Part shown: positions 56,811 to 64,000 of the stretch, piece by piece | How positions within the stretch are numbered: position 1 is the first letter of the stretch | Layout of the letters: every line of letters begins with the position of its first letter | Assembly (NCBI GenBank): GCA_950295325.1 | Contig: OX485808.1 | Coordinates: forward strand, 4,776,501 to 4,840,500 | Direction: 5' to 3' | From: Polytrichum commune | Taxonomy: Eukaryota > Streptophyta > Polytrichopsida > Polytrichales > Polytrichaceae | DNA length: 64,000 nucleotides | Program-made: the position numbers and the translations under genes | Notes under the pieces: model-generated | Databases searched by the model: none | The model's input: only the letters and a program-made list of their open reading frames with translations | Told to the model about the DNA's origin: nothing

Positions 56811-59519
56811 AATCCCGTCTTAACATTAGCTTCTCTACCTTTAGCATTTAGTTTTCGGTTTTTTGAAAGTCATAGGTATCTTCATTTTTTGTTAACAAAC
56901 ATTTATGGAGTGTAAGATGCAAAGCCCCATGTGAATGGGGTTAAGTCGCAATACCCAGAAGTGATCAAAGAATCTTGGGACATTGTGGCGGCGTGATCTA
57001 ATAGTCGGCTAATTCAACAGGGTGTTGTCAATGGTAGTGTTCTCAATTTGAAAACCCGTAGAAAGAGCAGAAGAATCTCCTAAGCAGTTAGAATATAAAA
57101 ATTAATTAGCAGTTGAGCATATAGGCTCAAAGTTAGAGATGGCGGCGAGATAATTTAAACATTTATACAATACAGGAGAACCATGGAGCCAAGTACAATA
57201 AGTCCATCTCTCTAATATTTATTTGATCCAGAACACCTTTAGTACAGTGATATTGGCACACCATGTGATGTGCATAAGGAGACAACCCACAGGATCATCT
57301 CGCAGGTTTGGCAGGTAAACGGCTTTCTATCAAAAGGAGAATTGTGGGCCTCTCTTGAAACTTTAAGTGTGCCATGGGATTACACAGAGAACTCCGAAAG
57401 CAGAAGTGGCCCTATGGATATTTCTGCAAACTATAAGGAGCTTTCAAAGATATTTTAGTACTTTCAAACCTCTTTTCATGATTCTACATCTTTAGTTTTT
57501 AATTTATTGTTCATTTTATGAGCATAACTGGTTCAAACAATAATGAATCTTGAATTCTGACATTTTAAAGACTGATTACACTCTGATCAGATCGACCCGT
57601 AAAGTGTGGTTATCATATTTTGGCTTTGCAGGAACTTGTGTCCAGTGATTCACATAACCACATTTGGCATGTGATGGCCATTCGGCTCTGCCGAATGTAG
57701 CTTCAAATGTAAGGCTTCCCTTTCTTAGTTTGTGTGGAAGGATGAGATGGAGCCCAAGAAATCTGTTGGAGGAATCCCTAGATTTACTGAGTACTGGAGG
57801 AGAAAAACTGGACCCAAAAGGTATTCTTTTCTCTTGTATCCATGTGCAGTGCCTGTCTGGACTCTATTTAAGCTTCAACTGCAAGATGCAAAAACAGTGC
57901 TTAATAGAGTTATCCCTTAACTAAATGTGACTTTTTGTCGAGAGTTTGTCCCCTGTGATTTTCCATTGGTTGTTTTGCATACTTTATCAGTAACTGCTTA
58001 TCACTCGTGGTGCATGTTTGGAGGTAGTCTTTGATTTTGAATGACAAGCAACTTATTTTGGTTTTCATCGAGGCCCAAACACATTTTAGCACATCTTGGC
58101 ATGCCAAATTGAGTTTGACTGAACCAATATAGATTCTTCATCGTTCAAACCTCCACCTCTGAACATGTTTGGAAGAAAATTACCAAACATGGAAGCTGTT
58201 GTATGCAAAACAACCAACTTCCTACCAAAAGGCCCATTGAATTACAGGATAACATATAATTCTGAGTTTCAAATTACCTGATTTCCAGAAGGCAAATTCA
58301 CATTTCACTTTTTACTCAGTTGTACATTTCCTGATAGATTCTGGAAGAATAATGTGGCACTTCCCTCCTTCAATGTTAAGTCTCCTCTTGCCCATCTGAG
58401 CCATACCACTTTTGTCATGACTTAACTTACTGGACGCCCTTCAAGAGGCCAACACAAGTTAAGTTTTGGCAGAAATATAAGATTCCACCAATAGTTGCTT
58501 GTTACGAGGCAAGGGGAGCTGACACAAACCTGGGCTTCATGCACTTCACACCTCCTGCCAATCTGGTGGCAACTTACATCATTGAGATTCCAACCCCAAT
58601 TTGCTGGCTGCTAAGTTACAACCACTAACTTGAAATATGGGTCAAAGCAGATTTGACTTTAATGTCGCCCTCTTCTCAAGTAACCTGGTGACCATGGATA
58701 GATAGCTTGGGGAAGATATTGTTTGTTGGGTGTTGGCATCATTTGCCTAGCAGCTAGCGGAAAAGACACAATGCCGCATAACTTAGTAAACTTCGTAGGC
58801 CTCCATAAGTAGGAGAGTGGCAACTTTTATTACGAAGCTCACAATCTTGAAGGGAATAATAAAGCATTCCCTGTGCCCGATGCCGATTCTGTCTACGGAA
58901 TCCACTGTAGCTGCCACCTTTTGGAAAGATCCATTTGAAGAAAGATACTTACACTGGTAGGCCACTCCAATTACGTTTACAGGACTATTCTAAATGCTCA
59001 CACAGCCACATGGTAGAAGGAATACATGCCTTATTCAAACACTACTTAGTCTTTAAAAAGGTCTCTTAACACATGTGTACATGTTCAAGTCTCAAACATA
59101 CATTCTCAAAAGTAGCATGTTTAAGTAAAATCTAAGAGTAACACTTAAAGCTGTATCGATATTCATCTTATTTCCCAAAATTGTGAGCTCAATGCTGATG
59201 TTCCTCATTCGTATTAGCTAATGTGCTCATGTAATTGGTATTTTGTTTTAGGATCCCTTATACATGTCGAAATGCAAGAGCCTTGCAGGCAAGTGTCCCT
59301 CACTAATCTTTGAACTAGTTTTGTCAATTTCTCTCCTAGCTTGGATGTTTTGGAAAAATGCATAAAAATCATGCGGTGATTCTCACAATGTAATTGCAGG
59401 ATGATTATAATGTGTAAATTGTCCTTTGGGTTTTCCCACATGTTTTGTTTATATATTATATCGTCCATTGATGGCGCTTTACTGCGAAAAAAGGACCTAG
59501 CCCCAAGGCGTTCCCTAAC
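56811..59519. other. Spacer downstream of the pseudouridine synthase gene
   Basis: No supportable gene. About 57926-58125 is a diverged copy of S1FA intron sequence at about 44365-44580 (shared TGATTTTCCATTGGTTGTT and GCATGCCAAA.TGAGTTTGAC). A 62-codon frame at 57732-57920 has no recognisable domain. Confidence 0.45.
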
Positions 59520-59522
59520 TAA

Positions 59523-60007
59523 GGGGCGGTTTACACTATGGACCAAGAGCCATGACCAAGAAAATTAAATCATTTTCATGGTCATAGCTCTTGGCCAAGA
59601 GCCGTGACCATGAAAAATAAAAAATGGATTTTTGAGTGGCTTGGTCACTCTTGTAGTGTAAAGTGGATTTGGACCGGGACAACTTTGGGCTGATTTTTTT
59701 AATATAAATACAGTAAAGTCAAAAAAATATTTTAAAAAAATCGGCCAATGGCTGATTTTCAGCCTTACGGCTCCCTTGATTTCCGTTGAGTCGAGCATTT
59801 TGCCTCGCCTCAACGGAAAACCCGTTGGACCATGGCACATTATCCAAATGGCAGATTTTAGTAGTTTTTGGGGACCTCAAAGTTAGTGGTCATTCTCCTT
59901 TTTTCAAGGTAGTGTAAAGCCAAATGGGACCAAGAGCACTTTACTCTCCAATCACAAATTTTAGAATTTCATGGTCATGGCTCTTGGTCCATAGTGTAAA
60001 CCGCCCC
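59523..60007. mobile_element. Tourist-like (PIF/Harbinger) MITE, 485 bp
   Basis: Long terminal inverted repeats beginning GGGGCGGTTTACACTATGG (59523) and ending with the complement. Both arms continue through GACCAAGAGCCATGACC. TAA flanks both ends (59520-59522, 60008-60010), the 3-bp TWA target duplication of PIF/Harbinger elements. Confidence 0.85.
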
Positions 60008-60161
60008 TAAGGAGCACGTCCTTGGGCTCCATCCTTGGGAAGGCCCTACTTGAAGGGAACGCGTTGGGGATCGGGCCTTCTCTGCCACTTTTCACTACAA
60101 AGGACTTTGATAATCACATGAAGGCCACATTCGTTTCAAGTTGTGCTTCCCCTTCCCACTA

Positions 60162-60698
60162 AACCGCTTATGGCGTTTAGTGTCATGTACACTATTTGCA
60201 AAGGGCCTAAAATAGATGCCTAGAGGTCTCAAAGTGTCACACCCACTAATTGTCTAATATGATTCCATTTGTCAACATAAGTAACTTCTTTAAGTGAAAA
60301 AATATTTACAGTATGACATTTAGAGAGGCACATTGAGATACTTTAGATGATAGTCTTCCATTTTAATATGCAGGGGAAAGATCTCTATGAGCGTACTAAT
60401 GGCAAGTGTCATGTGTTTACACTTTAGTATGCAAGAGGAAGATATTCTTCAGCATACTAATGGCATGTGCCATTTGTGTACACTTTGGTCAACTTGTGTA
60501 CCATTGTGTAACATAGGCATGCACCTCGTAACACTATTGAACATGCTCATGCCAAGATAATAGTAAGCGCATTTGAATGCCAAGTGCCATGAGCTGGCAA
60601 TTATGGTGAAGTTGCTAATCGTCAATGGAACCTAGCATACGCCTCAAAGTAGGGTCAGTGGCACTATTGCACATGTGACACTAAATACCATAAACGGT
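60162..60698. mobile_element. MITE-like element with imperfect TIRs (about 537 bp)
   Basis: Begins AACCGCTTATGGCGTTTAGT and ends ACTAAATACCATAAACGGT, imperfect inverted repeats of about 28 bp, with CTA on both sides (60159-60161, 60699-60701). Inside, about 60361-60488 is a tandem pair of about 63-bp units (GCGTACTAATGGCA / GCATACTAATGGCA). No coding content. Confidence 0.55.
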
Positions 60699-62437
60699 CT
60701 ACATACTCTCCCAATAACTTGGCACGACAGGGTATTTGATATCAATCTATTCAGGTGATTCAATTACTTATCTTTATTAGACACCCTATATTTGAATGGT
60801 ATGTCGTTTGGTGTGGCTCCAAAACTTAATACCAAAAAACATGCTCAAAATATGATATTCATTCTAGGCTCAATAGTCAACATATTTGTACGGGAGGGGG
60901 GGGGGAGAGAATCTATATTACCTTTTAATGAGCACAAGAATCTTCCCTTTCATAATGAATAAGAAGCTCATGTGAACTCCAGAAACTATGAGGAAAGTGG
61001 CGACGGCCTCAAGTTGGATTTGCTAACCATCTTGTACTAATCGCGTGTTTCATATCCTAGTAGAAGTGGGCTAGTAAGAAATAGTAATCATTTTAGACCC
61101 ATTTTTACCTTATATAATTTGAAACAGCGAGTACTTCTGGACATTGACGACATCCATGTTCCAAAGTTCCAAACAAAATGGCGGCCACCGACAACAACAT
61201 GCTGAGTAGATGGTGCATAAAGTAGTTAGGACATTAATTCATATGCATGGGTACAATAGACGCCAAGGACCCAAACTAGTGGTCTACATTTTGGGACCCA
61301 GACATTTATGCAGGTGGCCTTCGTCCAACCCTTTGTGGTTGTTTTTATTGTTGTGATTGCTACCAAGCCATGGGCCGGCTAGAAGCATACTATACTATTT
61401 TGTCTTACAAATAGTACTCTCCTTGAGCCTTTTATTCAATTGTATGCGTTGACAATCTTACACTAACCGTAGTACCCGAACTCCGGTTTTTTGAAACTCT
61501 TCTTTATGCTTGAAACAATTTTCGGCCGGCCTAAAGGTAGGCAACCCTCATTTGGTTGCTTTTCTCAATCGGAAACCTATATTTGTGTGGTATGTGGTTA
61601 GGTGTGGCTTCAAGAATAGACACACGGAATAAAGACGTGTCTAAAAGAGATTGGACTACTTGTTCAATATTTTTTGGGGGAACATACATGATTGTTAAAT
61701 GAGCATGAAAATTTTCGTTGTGATAATGAATTCGTGTGCAAATGAGGCTATTTTGATGCTCAAGTTAAGGAGACTTTAATGTATAAATAGGGGTTTGACT
61801 TACGTGCCTCTTTGGGAAAATGTAACTAATTATTTACATGGAGTAAAGTTACGAAACAACTTGCATTCCAAATCATTTCCTTTTACTCCATCCCTGAAAA
61901 TTATTGCGCAAATTTCAAGCCACCCTCTCTATGGTTGAATCAACTTGTTTTCATCTTTTTCCGTATATCTATCTTAAGATATTCATATGAGCTCCGAAAA
62001 TTATGAGGAATGTGGCAGCGGCTTTGATTTGGATATGCTAACCATCTTGTATAAGGTAGGATTACGGAAAACGACGAATGACCACTACTAGTGCACTAGA
62101 CTAGGAGTAAAATGATTCTCGTGTGGACCCAAAATGGCTAATTGTAAAAGTGGTGATCCGAAAACGATGAAATGTTAGGCCGGAGGCAGTGATTGGCCGC
62201 ATAGGTCATGTTTCACACCACTTGGGATCACTTTTGGTTGCCATCGACTTAACCATTTTGTGTCCATTCGTATGCAAAGTAGGATATGCAAAGTTTGATG
62301 CTCAAATTCGAGAGACTCTACTGTACAAGTACAAGGTTCAACTTACTTACCTATTTGAGAAAATCATTTCCAGGGAATAAAATTACAAAACAACATGCAT
62401 TCCTCATCATTTCCTCCACTCCATCTCTAGGAAAACC

Positions 62438-62479
<42 letters not shown>

Positions 62480-62988
62480 GAGGGGTTGATCACAGCAGCC
62501 ATCACCGGCAACATCCATCGGCTTCCCTAGTTGTAATAGTGTGAAAAGTGATGGGCCAACATGACGAAAAGTTTGGTGTGATCCGGACATGAAACAGCTT
62601 TATTGCCACCATTATCCGTCGTCTACCTTAATCGCGTGTTTCCAATATCCCAGGAGGAGCAGTGGGCTCGTCGCAAAAAAGAATGAACCGAATCACACCC
62701 ACCCAGCTCACAAAAAAGTTAACATGCTGCCATCCCCATGCCCACAAGCACAAGCACAAGCACAAGCCGAGCCAAGCCAAGCCAAGCCAAGCCAAGCCAA
62801 ACCCAAGCCGAGCCAAGGCCAAGGGCAGGCCAGGCAGAGGCCGCGAAGATGCCAGTTGTGTTGACCAGAGAGCAGCAGGCGAGTTGGATGAGCGTTGTGG
62901 CCCATGAGGAGGCTCATCACACACTGCCAGCATATCCTTCTCTGCATAACATGAGATGCTACTCCAAGAGCTGTGATGCTGAAGATCG

Positions 62989-63019
<31 letters not shown>

Positions 63020-63220
63020 CCATCATCATCATCCCTCATCATCCCTCATCATCATTCTTCGTGACGTGACACTAAGGACAATCGATGCAGCTTAAATGCC
63101 TAAAATTGCAGCATGGAATCAAGCTCCAAAACCCCACCGTTTCAGCAAAAACTATTTATGATCCCAAGCAGGGTGTGTTACTATGCGGAGTGACGCAGTG
63201 CTGCAGTAACATCGTACTCA
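60699..63220. other. Repeat-rich spacer with repeat F copies and simple repeats
   Basis: Contains repeat F at 60946-61116 and a partial copy at 61973-62055. Simple repeats: poly-G at about 60896-60905, (TC)n at 62443-62476, ACAAGC and AGCCA tandem units at about 62741-62800, and ATC/ATCATC tracts at about 62985-63056. Frames here come from simple repeats, not genes. Confidence 0.5.
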
Positions 63221-63725
63221 AGGCCACTTCACACACGAGACTGAGAGCCCGTGACCGTTGCACTTCAGGCACTCTCATTGGTGGAAAAGGCGGAGCCGGT
63301 CCAAGTTTGCTACTTCACGCTACGCTTGAGGGACCAACGGAGTGTGTGGATGCGAGATGGGTGTAAAGTCTACGTGGATTCCTACGTGGCATCGAATGGA
63401 TCATGTTTCATGGTTGCTTGGACTGTTTTTAGAAACCGCCTCTTGGAGGTAGGCATGACACAAAACCATTGGGAGACCATGGCACTCCGAACGTTCACAG
63501 CCGTTGGTTTGTTCTAGTTTATCATGTGTGAGGACCCGCGTTAATAGACATTCGTTGAAAAAGCATTTGGTTGAGAGCCCAGTCACATGTGACTTCACAC
63601 TACACTTGAGGGTCCGTGGCCATACTACATGATTTTGGAGGTGTGTTGAGACGGCCTTTGGACACGTTCTTTTGGGCTCTCACAATTTCATGGTCACGGC
63701 TCGTGGCTTGTGTGTGAAGTGGCCC
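63221..63725. mobile_element. Tourist-like MITE, copy 1 (505 bp)
   Basis: Inverted termini AGGCCACTTCACACACGAG and the complement of GTGTGTGAAGTGGCCC, with TCA on both sides (63218-63220, 63726-63728). The flanks match an uninterrupted related sequence near 4890-4970, so the insertion is supported by an empty site. The terminus style (GGCC..TTCACAC) resembles the element at 59523. The partner copy is 48784-49288. Confidence 0.72.
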
Positions 63726-64000
63726 TCAAATGTTCAATCTTTACTAATGAAAGTTCAATAGGTTGTTCGGACATTAGAGATCGTAAATGATTATGGCAGA
63801 AAATTACATTCTCGTTAAATAGTTTGTAGTGTTGCGTAACTCCAATTAGTAGCACACACTAATTGGGATAATCATTGTCCTAAATGAGGAATAAGTACAT
63901 CGATTATTCCGTTTAGTGCGTGTCACAATTCGGGATTATGCAGTGTAGCAATAACATCATACTCACAAGGTCAATTTTCACAAACGAAAGTTCAATAGGT
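63726..64000. other. Window end, repeat flank
   Basis: Continuation of the repeat interrupted by the MITE. The motif CAATAACATC.TACTCA and AAAGTTCAATAGGT recur near 63200, 63760 and 63950-64000, so the repeat unit is itself duplicated. No gene. Confidence 0.45.

Noticed and set aside
62662-63064. Frames over the AGCCA/ACAAGC and ATC repeats
   Set aside because: Low-complexity translation on both strands; no gene support.

Overview
This is nuclear DNA of a land plant. It has spliced plant housekeeping genes (an S1FA-type protein, an RNA pseudouridine synthase and a GSTCD-like methyltransferase), a Ty1/copia element primed by initiator-Met tRNA, PIF/Harbinger and hAT elements, and AT-rich, microsatellite-rich spacers. 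A piggyBac-type transposase relic is also present. Such elements are uncommon in flowering plants as far as I know, so a non-seed plant (bryophyte, lycophyte or fern) is my best guess, not a conclusion. No plastid, mitochondrial or bacterial genes were seen.

Layout. 0-0.9 kb: terminal exon of a GSTCD-like methyltransferase. 1.5-3.4 kb: a decayed PIF/Harbinger element whose Myb/SANT-like ORF has been copied into a roughly 300-bp inverted repeat. 4-9.2 kb: repeats, a hAT-type MITE and simple repeats. 9.3-40.7 kb: a cluster of four related segments (called D, C, A and B here). Each carries all or part of one gene family with internal repeats and a C-terminal region resembling the TFIIS N-terminal (LW/TND) fold. 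D (minus strand) is broken by an inverted duplication and by a young, intact copia element at 10644-16503. C is a deleted fragment. A (22686-24281) and B (36412-38004) keep open frames of 531 and 530 codons that differ only by in-frame indels. Between A and B lies a dead piggyBac element, 26.8-33.6 kb. Two hAT-like MITEs landed in and behind it, and unequal crossing-over between them duplicated the 2.2-kb segment they enclose.

40.7-64 kb: mostly spacer with two credible host genes, S1FA (43584-45829, two exons) and RNA pseudouridine synthase 1-like (54645-56810, two exons), and one possible terminal exon of unknown identity (52812-53038). The rest is MITEs, a 1.2-kb foldback element, tandem repeats and low-complexity DNA.

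The most informative points are: (1) the copia element carries a 253-codon antisense ORF with an F-box-like motif between pol and the 3' LTR; (2) target-site duplications let the piggyBac/MITE tandem duplication be read as a recombination between two independent MITE insertions; (3) D contains a foldback made of the family's own coding sequence, a plausible source of hairpin small RNA against A and B; (4) several insertions can be checked inside the window because a paralogous segment has the empty site.
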